This document shows, in pieces, positions 36,054 to 44,475 of a stretch of 64,000 nucleotides of DNA. The DNA is from Gelria sp. Kuro-4 (GTDB lineage Bacteria; Bacillota; DTU030; DUMP01), in the NCBI RefSeq assembly GCF_019668485.1, contig NZ_AP024619.1:1549001-1613000 (forward strand). The letters are read 5' to 3'. A program made the translations under genes and the position numbers. The notes under the pieces are model-generated. The model ran no database searches, was not told the DNA's origin, and was given only the letters and a program-made list of their open reading frames with translations. Positions within the stretch are counted from its first letter, which is position 1; every line of letters begins with the position of its first letter.

Positions 36054-36375
36054 CAGACTGGCGAGGACGGTACGGGCAGCTTATCAACGCCGGGGCGCAG
36101 GAATGGAGCACCTGCCTGAAGGCGAGCAGACCAGCGGTCTGCCTCCATCTCCCCGAAAAGCTCTTTGTCAGCCTGAGCTCACCGACATCATTGAGTGTGC
36201 TAATGACAAGGTCCGGGTGACTTGCCGCAACGTGAAGAGATGGCGGCATAGGGAACACATCCTCCGCTGGATGGCGGCGGCCTACCTGGAGGCTGAACCG
36301 GGCTTTCACCGCATCAAGGGATACCGAGGAGGCGATGCGGAGGAAAACTGTTCACAGAACTATCCAGTCGCCTAA
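36043..36375 (+). pseudogene. Small ORF ending in a transposase-like tail
   Basis: An open frame of 110 codons that starts within the end of the XRE gene. Its first half is unrecognised. Residues about 62-94 (NVKRWRHREHILRWMAAAYL followed by EAEPGFHRIKGYR) resemble the C-terminal tail of transposases that end N-V-x-R-W ... RW-A ... EA-x-x-F-R-R-I-x-G-Y. The family cannot be fixed by eye. It is most likely the 3' scrap of an insertion sequence joined to unrelated DNA. Confidence 0.4.
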
Positions 36376-36782
36376 GGACCCTAAAAATCACCAAAACGCC
36401 CGTCCCGAAAATCTACGACGAGCGTGACAACGCCAATAATGGAGCGAGGAGGCCGGAACATCTTAAGGCTGACATTATGTACCAAATAAATTGAAGTGGG
36501 GGTGTCGTAATTGACGTAGTGTTGGAATTACGAATTAGGGATTTGATTAGAGTTGGCATTTAGTAGAGGCCTGAGGCCAATTTGGCTAGTGTTCGGTTGG
36601 TAAGCTTCTGATGGTAAGCTGCTGAAGTAGTAAGTTCGATTTAGTAACGAGGCAACATGTCAGAAAACATGTTCGAGAAAGGTCGGTTGCGGCAAGAAGG
36701 CAACATTTAACTAAGCCCCAGGAATAAGTTAACTGGGAAAATAAGCATTAGCGATCAAGTTTTCGGTGACCCAGTTAAGAGA
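36376..36782. other. AT-richer intergenic stretch, no gene seen
   Basis: About 400 bases with clearly lower GC than the core region. There is no convincing reading frame. It contains a short inverted repeat, AACATGT-CAGAAA-ACATGTT, near 36652, and repeated GGTAAGCT words. It is probably decayed mobile-element DNA between two transposase fragments. Confidence 0.5.
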
Positions 36783-37290
36783 TCATCTTCCTTTCCGCGG
36801 CTTGTAGAGTCGGTTCTTGCGCAGCAAAGCATGAACCAGCCGCACGAGCTTCCGGGCTGTGAGGACCACGGCCCGGCGGTGGTGGTGTCGCGTGGCTTCC
36901 CGGTACTTCTTCTGGTAGTACGCCTGGTACTCAGCATTGTGCACCCGCATGCTGTTGGCACCTTCCACCAGGTAGTACCGGAGATAATGGTTGCCCGTTT
37001 TGGTAAGGGGGCGATCTTCACCTTCAAACTCACTCGACTGATTGCGACGCCAGGTCAGCCCGGCGTACTTGGCTAGAGCGGCCTCGGTGGCGAAACGGGA
37101 GATGTCGCCAATCTCAGCGATGATCCCGGCGGTAAAGACACGGCCCAGGCCGGGCACCGAAAGAAGCGGATTGCTGACCGCAGTAAGTTCCCGCTCGATT
37201 TGCTTGTCCACCGCCTTGATCTGCTTCTCTACGAAACGGATGCGGGCCAGGCTGGAAGGAGCGCTTGGACAACGCTTCGGCTCCGCCTCG
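36783..37290 (-). pseudogene. IS110-family transposase, C-terminal fragment
   Basis: The last 140-170 residues of an IS110/IS1111-type transposase. The Transposase_20 domain is clear (LLSVPGLGRVFTAGIIAEIGDISRF, ALAKYAGLTWRRNQSSEFEG, TKTGNHYLRYYLVEGANSMR, HHHRRAVVLTARKLVRLVHAL). In-frame homologous-looking sequence reaches about 37290 on this strand (LARIRFVEKQIKAVDKQIERELTAV). The N-terminal DEDD catalytic domain is absent, and tctC regulatory DNA begins where it should be. The element is therefore truncated and inactive. Confidence 0.85.
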
Positions 37291-37451
37291 CGTTGCCCAC
37301 ATCTCCACAGCCCCGGCGGCGGTGATCTAAACCCTCTTCTTATTGGGGCTTTAGGGAAGGAACGGGAAACAGCTCTTCTGCTCCAAGCTCCTAGTCCGCC
37401 GTAAAGCTGTTGGAGGTCGGTCCAAGAACTATATTACGAGGGGGTAAGAAC

Positions 37452-38447
37452 ATGTCTAGGAAGAGCTTTGCGGTGTCACTGCTGTTGGCTCTTGTTACAA
37501 TTGCAGCTGTCGGCTGTAATAGTCGGCAAGGATTCAAGGGGGAAACTGCTCCAGAGAAACAAGAAACAAAGTTTCCGGATAAACCAATCACCCTTATTGT
37601 ATCGTATGCAGCAGGTGGAGGAACAGATGTAGGAGCCCGCACCTTACAGCCTTATGTAGAAAAAGAACTTGGGCAGCCGTTAGTCGTTGTTAACAAGCCC
37701 GGTGGGGGAGGCTGGGTCGGCTGGACAGAACTCGCACATGCGAAGCCAGATGGCTATACTCTCGGCTACATCAACGTTCCTACTATTATTACCGGATACT
37801 TGGACCCTAAACTCAACCGAAAGGAGTCATTAGAAAGCTTCGTACCAATTATCAATCATGTAACAGACCCTAGCGCTGTGGCTGTAAAAGCCAATGGCAG
37901 GTTTAAAACATTGAAAGAAGTAGTTGATTATGCAAAGATGCACCCGGATGAACTAACAACGACATCTACAGGCGTTGGTAGCGATGACCACCTAGCAGCC
38001 GTGGCCTTTGGCAAGGCTATTGGAAGTTCATTTAAGGTTATTCAGAACAATGGCACATCTGAAGGTATTGCCCAAGTTTTAGGCGGCCATGTAGATCTAT
38101 TGGTAGCAAATCTTGGTGAGATGATTAGTTTGGAAAAAGAAGGGAAGATCAAAATCCTTGGAGTTATGAGCGAGAAAAGGAGTGATCTTGCCTCTCACGT
38201 CCCAACTTTCAAAGAACTCGGTTATAACGTCGTGGGAGGGGTAAGCCGGGGTATTGCAGCTCCTGCCGGGCTTGACCTAAAGGTTCGCAATGTATTGGAA
38301 AACGCCTTTAAGAAAGCGATAATGAACAGCGAGCATATTGAAAAGATGGCGAAACTGGGGCTGACTGTGGATCCGATGTCTGGCGACCAGTATGTGAAGT
38401 ACCTGAAAGATCAAGAGAAACTTGTTAAGGAGCTTATGGGCTGGTAA
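37452..38447 (+). CDS. tctC: Tripartite tricarboxylate transporter substrate-binding lipoprotein (TctC/Bug family)
   Basis: A 331-residue extracytoplasmic binding protein. The signal peptide ends in a lipobox (TIAAVGCNS), so it is anchored by lipidated Cys. Family signatures are PITLIVSYAAGGGTDVGARTL, PLVVVNKPGGGGWVGW, GSDDHLAAVAFGKAIG and GGVSRGIAAPAGL. Bug proteins bind carboxylates or related small acids; the ligand here is unknown. ATG at 37452 follows GAGGGGG. It heads the tctCBA operon. Confidence 0.94.
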   Translation: MSRKSFAVSLLLALVTIAAVGCNSRQGFKGETAPEKQETKFPDKPITLIVSYAAGGGTDVGARTLQPYVEKELGQPLVVVNKPGGGGWVGWTELAHAKPDGYTLGYINVPTIITGYLDPKLNRKESLESFVPIINHVTDPSAVAVKANGRFKTLKEVVDYAKMHPDELTTTSTGVGSDDHLAAVAFGKAIGSSFKVIQNNGTSEGIAQVLGGHVDLLVANLGEMISLEKEGKIKILGVMSEKRSDLASHVPTFKELGYNVVGGVSRGIAAPAGLDLKVRNVLENAFKKAIMNSEHIEKMAKLGLTVDPMSGDQYVKYLKDQEKLVKELMGW

Positions 38448-38523
38448 TAGCTAGTACCCTGATTCCGCAGGCCCTGGTCAAACCCTGCCAGGGCCTCCCT
38501 AACTCGAAGCGGGAGGAGTAATA

Positions 38524-38931
38524 ATGAAAGCCCGGTGGTATGCCCTCGCCTTTATCTTATGCTGCTTTTTTCTTTGGTATCAGTCTCTCCCTTACGTTCC
38601 AGAAGCTGCAATTTATCCTAGGACCCTTATGGTTATCATTGTTGCTCTTTCTGTCTTCCTATTCATAAGTGACCTGCGGCGACCCAAAGATGTTTCATGG
38701 AAGTGGGTACCCCTTATTACGTTTGCAGTTTGCCTGGGATATTTCTTTTTGCTTTACCTAGTCGGTTTTGGTATTGCAACAGCGATCTTTCTCCCTACGC
38801 TAATGTACATTCAGGGCGTCCGTAAGTGGCTCACAATTGCTTTGTGCACCCTAGGGGTTGAGCTATTCATTTATTTTGTGTTTGTGATAGAGTTACATGT
38901 TCCATTACCAAAAGGTATTTGGGGGATTTAG
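38524..38931 (+). CDS. tctB: Tripartite tricarboxylate transporter small membrane subunit TctB
   Basis: A 135-residue membrane protein with four hydrophobic segments (about residues 5-20, 35-50, 60-85, 95-130). It occupies the TctB position between tctC and tctA, and its size and topology fit the family. Sequence conservation in TctB is low, so the call rests mainly on context. Its 3' end is 22 bases before the tctA start. Confidence 0.88.
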   Translation: MKARWYALAFILCCFFLWYQSLPYVPEAAIYPRTLMVIIVALSVFLFISDLRRPKDVSWKWVPLITFAVCLGYFFLLYLVGFGIATAIFLPTLMYIQGVRKWLTIALCTLGVELFIYFVFVIELHVPLPKGIWGI

Positions 38932-38953
38932 AAGGGGGGTACTAAAAGTACTT

Positions 38954-40453
38954 ATGGGTACAGTTTTATTAGAGCTTGTTAAACCGGACACTATGTTTGC
39001 TATTCTAGTAGGCACAATTAGTGGACTAGTTATTGGAGCGTTGCCAGGTTTCAGTGCAACCATGGGCATTGCCTTGTTGATCCCCTTGACCTTCGGGATG
39101 AGACCTGCCCCGGCACTAATAATGCTGGCAACTATCTATACCGCTGCCACTTATGGTGGTTCTATCTCAGCGATTCTTCTTCACACCCCAGGTACGCCCT
39201 CCTCCTGCGCAACTACCTTGGACGGCTACCAGATGACCTTGAAAGGGGAAGCCGGAAAAGCTCTGGGAATGTCCATTACAGCTTCAACCATTGGAGGAGT
39301 TTTTGGCGCGGTAGCCCTTCTCCTTATTGCACCGCCTCTGTCACAAATTGCCCTAAAGTTCGGCCCCCCTGAGTATTTCCTCTTGGCTATCTTTGGGCTC
39401 TCTACCGTAGGTGGCTTGACCAGTGGGTCTGTCCTAAGAGGGTTGCTTTCAGGACTTGTCGGTCTCATGCTAGGTACGATTGGAGTAGACGTGCTCTCAG
39501 GTTTTCCCCGGTTCACCTTTGGCATTATTCCCCTGGAATCAGGTGTTAACTTTGTTCCGGCTATGATTGGACTATTTTCCCTGTCTGAAGTTATGGCTCT
39601 TAGCGAAAGCCGTTCGTCTATAGCCAGCCAAAGCGCAGGTCAGGTAGGAGACAAGCGCATTCTGCCAGCATGGGACGAGCTTAAGAGACTTTGGAAACTT
39701 ATCTTGCGCTCAGCAGTAATTGGGACAATCATCGGCATTCTCCCGGGTGCAGGCGGAGATATAGCGTCCTGGATCAGTTACAACGAGGCCAAACGGTTTT
39801 CCAAGAATCCCGAGAAGTTCGGTACCGGGACAATTGAAGGAGTAGCCGCTCCGGAGACCGCCAATAACGCAGTAACTGGTGGAACCCTGATACCTCTCTT
39901 AACGTTAGGTATTCCGGGAAGCGCTGCTACTGCTGTGATGCTTGGTGGACTGTTAATACATGGTCTTGTGCCGGGACACGAACTCTTCACCACATACGCC
40001 AACATAACATACACGTTAATCATTGGCTTCTTGATCGGAAATATCGTGATGTTCTTTGTTGGCTTAGCGTTTTCACGATATGCTGTCCTAGTAACGCGGG
40101 TATCAACGAATATCCTGGCGCCCATCATTGCCATTTTGTGTGTTGTTGGATCTTATGCAATCAATAATAGCCTTTTCGATGTCGGTGTTATGCTTGTGTT
40201 CGGAGCAGCAGGGTATTACCTTAAAGAGGCTGGTTTCCATCCAGCACCTATGGTGCTTGGCCTTATACTAGGCCCTATGGCAGAGCGAGGCTTTCGCCAA
40301 TCACTGCTATTAGCTAAAGGGAGTGTGCTGCTGTTCTACCTTACTCGGCCGCTTTCAGTGGTCTTGATTGTATTAATAGTTATGTCGCTCACCTGGCCTT
40401 TGGTTGCCGGAAGAGCGAGCAAGAACCCTCTGACAGCAGCAGGGAACCATTAG
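38954..40453 (+). CDS. tctA: Tripartite tricarboxylate transporter large membrane subunit TctA
   Basis: A 499-residue permease subunit with about 11-12 hydrophobic segments. TctA signatures are GLVIGALPGFSATMGIALLIPLTFGM near the start, YGGSISAILLHTPGTPSSCATTLDGYQM, and GTIIGILPGAGGDIASWISYNEAKRFSKNPEKFGTGTIEGVAAPETANNA. ATG at 38954 gives the usual family length. It completes the carboxylate uptake system with TctC and TctB. Confidence 0.95.
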   Translation: MGTVLLELVKPDTMFAILVGTISGLVIGALPGFSATMGIALLIPLTFGMRPAPALIMLATIYTAATYGGSISAILLHTPGTPSSCATTLDGYQMTLKGEAGKALGMSITASTIGGVFGAVALLLIAPPLSQIALKFGPPEYFLLAIFGLSTVGGLTSGSVLRGLLSGLVGLMLGTIGVDVLSGFPRFTFGIIPLESGVNFVPAMIGLFSLSEVMALSESRSSIASQSAGQVGDKRILPAWDELKRLWKLILRSAVIGTIIGILPGAGGDIASWISYNEAKRFSKNPEKFGTGTIEGVAAPETANNAVTGGTLIPLLTLGIPGSAATAVMLGGLLIHGLVPGHELFTTYANITYTLIIGFLIGNIVMFFVGLAFSRYAVLVTRVSTNILAPIIAILCVVGSYAINNSLFDVGVMLVFGAAGYYLKEAGFHPAPMVLGLILGPMAERGFRQSLLLAKGSVLLFYLTRPLSVVLIVLIVMSLTWPLVAGRASKNPLTAAGNH

Positions 40454-40479
40454 ATCACATTCTGGAAGGAGAAACCGTG

Positions 40480-41376
40480 ATGGAGAAACAAAACCTGGGA
40501 TTTGTTGGTGTAGGTCGTATGGGCAAAGCTATGGCTACGAACCTTGTGAAAGCAGGGTACAGAGTCCGCGTATTTGACTGCCACAGGCTGGCTATGGACG
40601 CGGTGGCCCAAGAAGGGGCCCTGCCGACAGCGTTACCTGAGCTAGTACGGGAAAGCAGTGTCATCTTACTCTCTCTCCCTAACCCCGCAATCGTGGAAGA
40701 GGTCGTTCTTGGACCGGAGGGGATCTTTGCTGCAGCCTGGCCTGGTCAACTGGTTATTGATCTTAGTTCATCTACCCCTCAGAGCGAACAGAAGATTGCC
40801 GCTCAAGGAAAGAAGATTGGAGTGGATTTCCTTGATGCTCCCGTGAGCGGTGGTGTAGCCGGAGCGGTGGCTGCTAACTTGACCATCATGGTGGGTGGAC
40901 CGACAGAGGTAGTATCCCGAGCTAAGCCAGTCCTAGAGGTCATAGGTAAGAAAATCGTGCATGTAGGAGCGATAGGTTCTGGACAGGCGGTTAAGCTGGT
41001 TAACCAGCTCCTTTTTGGGGTCAACATGGTAGCCCTGGCGGAAGGCCTGAACCTTGCTGAAGCTTTGGGATTGGACCAGAGCATAGTTTACGAGGTGGTC
41101 AGCGCCGGTTCTGGGAACAGTTATGCCGTGCAAACTAGGTGCCCCAAGTTTATCTTTGCTGATAACTTCGAACCGGGGTTCAGTCTGGAGCTAGCGGCCA
41201 AGGACTTGAAACTAGCCGTGTCGGCTGCCTTAGAAGCCGGACAACCGTTACTACTTGGAGCCTTAGGCCTGCAGCTTTTCGAGGCGGCAAAACACCAAGG
41301 CTATGGGGCTAAAGACATCTCTAGCATTTACAAATACCTATCCGAACATTTAAGTCCGGTTATTAAGGAGGGTTAA
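40480..41376 (+). CDS. NAD(P)-dependent beta-hydroxyacid dehydrogenase (3-hydroxyisobutyrate dehydrogenase family)
   Basis: A 298-residue member of the 3-hydroxyisobutyrate / tartronate-semialdehyde reductase family. It has the nucleotide fold GFVGVGRMGKAMATNLVKAGY, the substrate motif DAPVSGGVAGA, and the catalytic lysine helix GSGQAVKLVNQLLFGVN. It oxidises a 3-hydroxy acid to a semialdehyde, or reduces the semialdehyde. It follows the carboxylate transporter and precedes the AOR modules, so a semialdehyde could pass to AOR. The substrate is not determinable here. GTG at 40477 is an alternative start. Confidence 0.88.
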   Translation: MEKQNLGFVGVGRMGKAMATNLVKAGYRVRVFDCHRLAMDAVAQEGALPTALPELVRESSVILLSLPNPAIVEEVVLGPEGIFAAAWPGQLVIDLSSSTPQSEQKIAAQGKKIGVDFLDAPVSGGVAGAVAANLTIMVGGPTEVVSRAKPVLEVIGKKIVHVGAIGSGQAVKLVNQLLFGVNMVALAEGLNLAEALGLDQSIVYEVVSAGSGNSYAVQTRCPKFIFADNFEPGFSLELAAKDLKLAVSAALEAGQPLLLGALGLQLFEAAKHQGYGAKDISSIYKYLSEHLSPVIKEG

Positions 41377-41377
41377 C

Positions 41378-42090
41378 GTGCAGATTGATGAGGCTAAATG
41401 TATACGCTGCGGGGTGTGTGTGCCCTACTCCCCGCCGGAGCCATTAGTGTCTAGAACAAGAAAGCGCAGGTTAATCAGGACAAGTGCCTTGAGTGCGGAA
41501 CCTGTGGCCGTGCGCAGGTTGTGCGGTGCCCTGCCGAAGCCATTCACGAGGAGGAGAACGTTTACCAGCGGCCGCGCTCATTCGGAAATACTTCAGTGAT
41601 CCTACGGCCTACCATGTGGAGACAAATGTTGCAGCCCGCGGCACAGAAGAGGTAAAAACCAACGATGTTACTGGGCGGGTGAAAAAGGGGCAGTTCGGTA
41701 TCGCCATTGAGATGGGGCGTCCGTGCCTCGGGCCTTCGTTTGCTGACATCGGAGAAAGTCACAATGGCCCTAGCCCGGGAAGGCATAACCTGTTTCGAGC
41801 AGAATAACCCGCTAACGCACTCATGGCCCGCGAAGGGTATCTTTACCGACGAAGCTAAACATTGCCGGGTGGTGTCTGCAATGATTGAATTGACAATTCC
41901 CGATAAAATGCTGGAGCGTACTCTAACTACCATCGAAGAGGTTGCACAGCAGATAGACACCGTCTTCTCCTTGGATCTCATTTCGCGCCTGAGGCGCCGA
42001 ACCCATCGACAGGAGGTAGAGGAGATGCGCGGCCTTGCGTGTACGGCCGTCTTTAACCCTGATCGGGCTGCCCAACTGTTGCAATAGTAT
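41378..42090 (+). pseudogene. Decayed copy of the ferredoxin-domain protein, fused to the tail of the 208-residue protein
   Basis: This is a broken paralogue of the gene at 42648. Frame 1 reads MQIDEAKCIRCGVCVPY and then shifts. The next frame gives the second cluster motif (KCLECGTCGR) with an in-frame TAG where the intact gene has Glu. Further frameshifts carry it through KYFSDPTAYHVET, GTEEVKTNDVTGRV and IEMGRP to EKVTMALAREGIT and CRVVSAMIELTIP. The end, EVEEMRGLACTAVFNPDRAAQLLQ, matches the C-terminus of the 43382 gene, so the junction lost about 50 residues of one gene and most of the other. Confidence 0.85.
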
Positions 42091-42120
42091 GAGCGACAGT
42101 AAGCAAGGGATCTTTCTCAG

Positions 42121-42512
42121 GAGAGGAGAGAGAACACGAAAACTAGCGTATGATCAACCCAACTGCAGCGGGCTGTGTGATGTGTGCTAGCATCTGTTCT
42201 TTTAGCCTAAAAGGGTTAGTGCACCCCGGCGGCGCCCCGATCAAGCTCGCTTACGTTAGCCCAACAGATAGCCATGTAATCTACTGCCGTGACAAAACAC
42301 CCCTTGTGCTCAGGCTTATCCCCAAGGGGCCATCCCAAAGGACGATAAAATAAGACTGGCGCCTAGGTGGCAGAAGCTTCGTGGCTTTTGGATGGAGGCT
42401 TATCCCTGTGGCGTCCTTCCACTGAATACTGAATTAGGTAAAGCCGGACACGACCTGTGCCAGGGTGATCCGGCTTATATGAAGCACTGCCCAGCCCAGG
42501 CCCTGACGGTGC
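42121..42512 (+). pseudogene. Decayed copy of the four-cluster ferredoxin gene
   Basis: Matches the intact ferredoxin at 44045 in several frames: KLAYDQPNCSG at the start, then CASICSFSLKGLV, IKLAYVSPTDSHVIYC, and near 42405-42510 MEAYPCG, GKAGHDLCQGDPAYMKHCPAQALTV. Frameshifts, an early stop and an internal deletion of the middle cysteine clusters make it non-functional. It is the third gene of the duplicated module, in the same order as the intact copy. Confidence 0.8.
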
Positions 42513-42518
42513 AAGAAA

Positions 42519-42612
42519 AGTTGGTTTCTTTACCAAGTCTCCCCTCACGGGTGGTTTCATGATTCTTATGCCGGTGGGGCACTTAGGGGCAGAGCTCAAG
42601 TGCTATATGTCT
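42519..42612 (+). pseudogene. Short AOR fragment, last remnant of the decayed module
   Basis: KSPLTGGFM then, after a one-base shift, the equivalent of DSYAGGHFGAELK: this matches residues about 80-105 of the intact AOR at 44476. The rest of the gene is gone. The fragment ends about 35 bases before the intact module begins. Confidence 0.75.
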
Positions 42613-42647
42613 GAGCATCTTAGTAGGCGTCTTGAGGAGGTAAAATA

Positions 42648-43379
42648 ATGCACATAGACCAAGAAAAGTGCATCGGCTGCGGGATTTGTGTTTCGTACTG
42701 CCCAGCTAACGCGATAACTGTTGAGAACAGAAAAGCGCGCATTGACGCTGGAAAGTGCCTAGAGTGTGGGACGTGCGGACGTACCAGGGTCGTACGCTGT
42801 CCAAGAGGGGCTATAACCGAGGAGGAAACAGTATATCAGCGGCCACGGTCGATAAGAAAGTACTTTAGTGACCCTATGGCCTACCACGTCGAAACCAAAG
42901 TGCCGGGGCGGGGAACGGAAGAAGTCAAGACCAATGACGTAACCGGCCGCGTCAGAAGAGGCCAGGTCGGAATTGCCATTGAAATGGGTCGGCCGGTACT
43001 TGGGGCCTCCTTTGTCGACATCGAGAAAGTAACTATGGCTCTGGCCAGAGAGGGAATCACGACTTTCGAACGCGATAACCCCCTGACACACCTGATGGCC
43101 GATCCTGCGCGAGGCATTTTTACCGAGGAAGCCAAACAGTGCCGGGTTGTATCGGCCATCATAGAATTTACCATTCCCGTAGAGATGCTCGAGCGTACGG
43201 TCGCCACTCTAAAAGAGGTAGCGAAGGAAATTGATACTGTGTTTTCACTGGACCTGATTTGTCGGTTGGATGAGAACGGATCTATCCCAGTTATGGCCCA
43301 ATTAGAGTCTCTAGGAATTAAACCCAGGCTGAACGCCAAGATCAATCTAGGTTTAGGTAAGCCACTTAAGGAGGTTTAA
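42648..43379 (+). CDS. Ferredoxin-domain protein of the AOR module, C-terminal domain of unknown function
   Basis: A 243-residue two-part protein. Residues 1-60 form a 2[4Fe-4S]-type ferredoxin domain (CIGCGICVSYCP and CLECGTCGRTRVVRCP). Residues about 65-243 form an unrecognised domain with GTEEVKTNDVTGRVRRGQVG, IAIEMGRPVLGASFVDIEKV and a beta-alpha-beta-like stretch CRVVSAIIEFTIPVEMLERTVATLK. It probably passes electrons or acts with the neighbouring AOR, which is an inference from gene order and from co-duplication. ATG follows GAGGAGG. It is tightly coupled to the next gene (2 bases). Confidence 0.8.
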   Translation: MHIDQEKCIGCGICVSYCPANAITVENRKARIDAGKCLECGTCGRTRVVRCPRGAITEEETVYQRPRSIRKYFSDPMAYHVETKVPGRGTEEVKTNDVTGRVRRGQVGIAIEMGRPVLGASFVDIEKVTMALAREGITTFERDNPLTHLMADPARGIFTEEAKQCRVVSAIIEFTIPVEMLERTVATLKEVAKEIDTVFSLDLICRLDENGSIPVMAQLESLGIKPRLNAKINLGLGKPLKEV

Positions 43380-43381
43380 CA

Positions 43382-44008
43382 ATGACACATTCCCTGCACA
43401 GAACTGGAACTCCGGAAAGCCTGCGGGAGGACTACGTAGTACTGGTCACGCCTGCGGTTGGTATTAACAACCAAGGCAGCCAGGACAAGCTGCGCGAGAT
43501 TCTCGATTTTATCTTCGATCTGGGGCCGACGAACATTGGCTCTTACGAAACGGGTACCATCTTTTCCGGAGCTACAATCGAAGAAATCAAGGCTAAGCTC
43601 AGCGAAACGCCAAGGGTAAGAGTGTGTTTTTCCAGCAAAGAGAAAGTAAAACACCTGATTCAGTTTATTAAGGAGCGTGACTACGGTCTATCGGTAACGG
43701 TCAGTGGGCTGATCGATGAAGTCCAAGGCATGGCCCGTGAACTTGGGATTAAGCCGCACTCAGTTAACCTGTCATTGGGAGTGCACGGCAAGGTAGAAGA
43801 CCTACCCTCTCCCGAGGTCCTGGAGTTCATCACCATGTGCGGCCACGGCATGATCTCTGCCAGCCTGGTGAAAAAGTTGATCGAAGGTGTAAAGGAGGGC
43901 CGTTACACGCCGGAAAAGGCGGCTGAAGAAATGGCTCGCCCGTGTGTGTGCGGGATCTTTAATACCGAGCGCGCTGCTAAGCTATTGGCCAAGTATGTTC
44001 AAAAGTAG
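43382..44008 (+). CDS. Conserved cysteine-motif protein of the AOR module, function unknown
   Basis: A 208-residue soluble protein I cannot assign to a named family. The first half is alpha/beta (VVLVTPAVGINNQGSQDKLREILDFI, GSYETGTIFSGATIEEIKAKL). The second half has FITMCGHGMISASLVKKLIEGV and a terminal ARPCVCGIFNTERAAKLL. The Cys and His residues in MCGHG and PCVCG suggest metal or cofactor binding. It sits between the ferredoxin-domain gene and the ferredoxin gene, and its tail is conserved in the decayed duplicate, so it belongs to the module. Confidence 0.75.
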   Translation: MTHSLHRTGTPESLREDYVVLVTPAVGINNQGSQDKLREILDFIFDLGPTNIGSYETGTIFSGATIEEIKAKLSETPRVRVCFSSKEKVKHLIQFIKERDYGLSVTVSGLIDEVQGMARELGIKPHSVNLSLGVHGKVEDLPSPEVLEFITMCGHGMISASLVKKLIEGVKEGRYTPEKAAEEMARPCVCGIFNTERAAKLLAKYVQK

Positions 44009-44044
44009 TCGAAAGTAGAAGATACCTGGAAAGGAGAAACGGCG

Positions 44045-44455
44045 ATGAAGTTGGTTTATGACCAGGCTAAGTGCTCCGGCTGCGCCGTATGCGTGAGCGT
44101 TTGCTCGTTCTGCCGGAAGGGTTATGTGCGGCCGGTCAATGAAAGCAACGGAAGGATTAAATTCGTTTACGTTAACCCCACGGACAGCTACGTTGTAGTG
44201 TGCCATCAGTGCGAGGATGCCGCTTGTGCCAAGGCCTGCCTCCAAGAGGCCATTACCCGCCACAGCGCAACCGGCACCTGGATGGTGCATGTCGAAAAAT
44301 GCATAGGCTGCGGGTTGTGCGTTGATGCTTGCCCCTACGGTGCCATCTACATTGATGCAGAGAACGGCAAAGCCGACAAGTGCGACTTGTGCCAAGGGGA
44401 ACCGGCCTGCGTGAAATACTGCGCGGCCCAGGCTCTCAAGTTGGCCGACGAATAA
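44045..44455 (+). CDS. Four-[4Fe-4S] ferredoxin, AOR electron-transfer subunit
   Basis: A 136-residue polyferredoxin resembling HycB/DmsB-type subunits. Four cysteine sets are visible: CSGCAVCVSVC, CHQCEDAACAKAC, CIGCGLCVDACP and CDLCQGEPACVKYC. It lies 21 bases ahead of the AOR gene and most likely carries electrons between AOR and soluble ferredoxin or another acceptor. Such AorB-type subunits are known for some bacterial AORs. Confidence 0.9.
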   Translation: MKLVYDQAKCSGCAVCVSVCSFCRKGYVRPVNESNGRIKFVYVNPTDSYVVVCHQCEDAACAKACLQEAITRHSATGTWMVHVEKCIGCGLCVDACPYGAIYIDAENGKADKCDLCQGEPACVKYCAAQALKLADE

Positions 44456-44475
44456 GAAAAAGGGAGGAGCGAACA

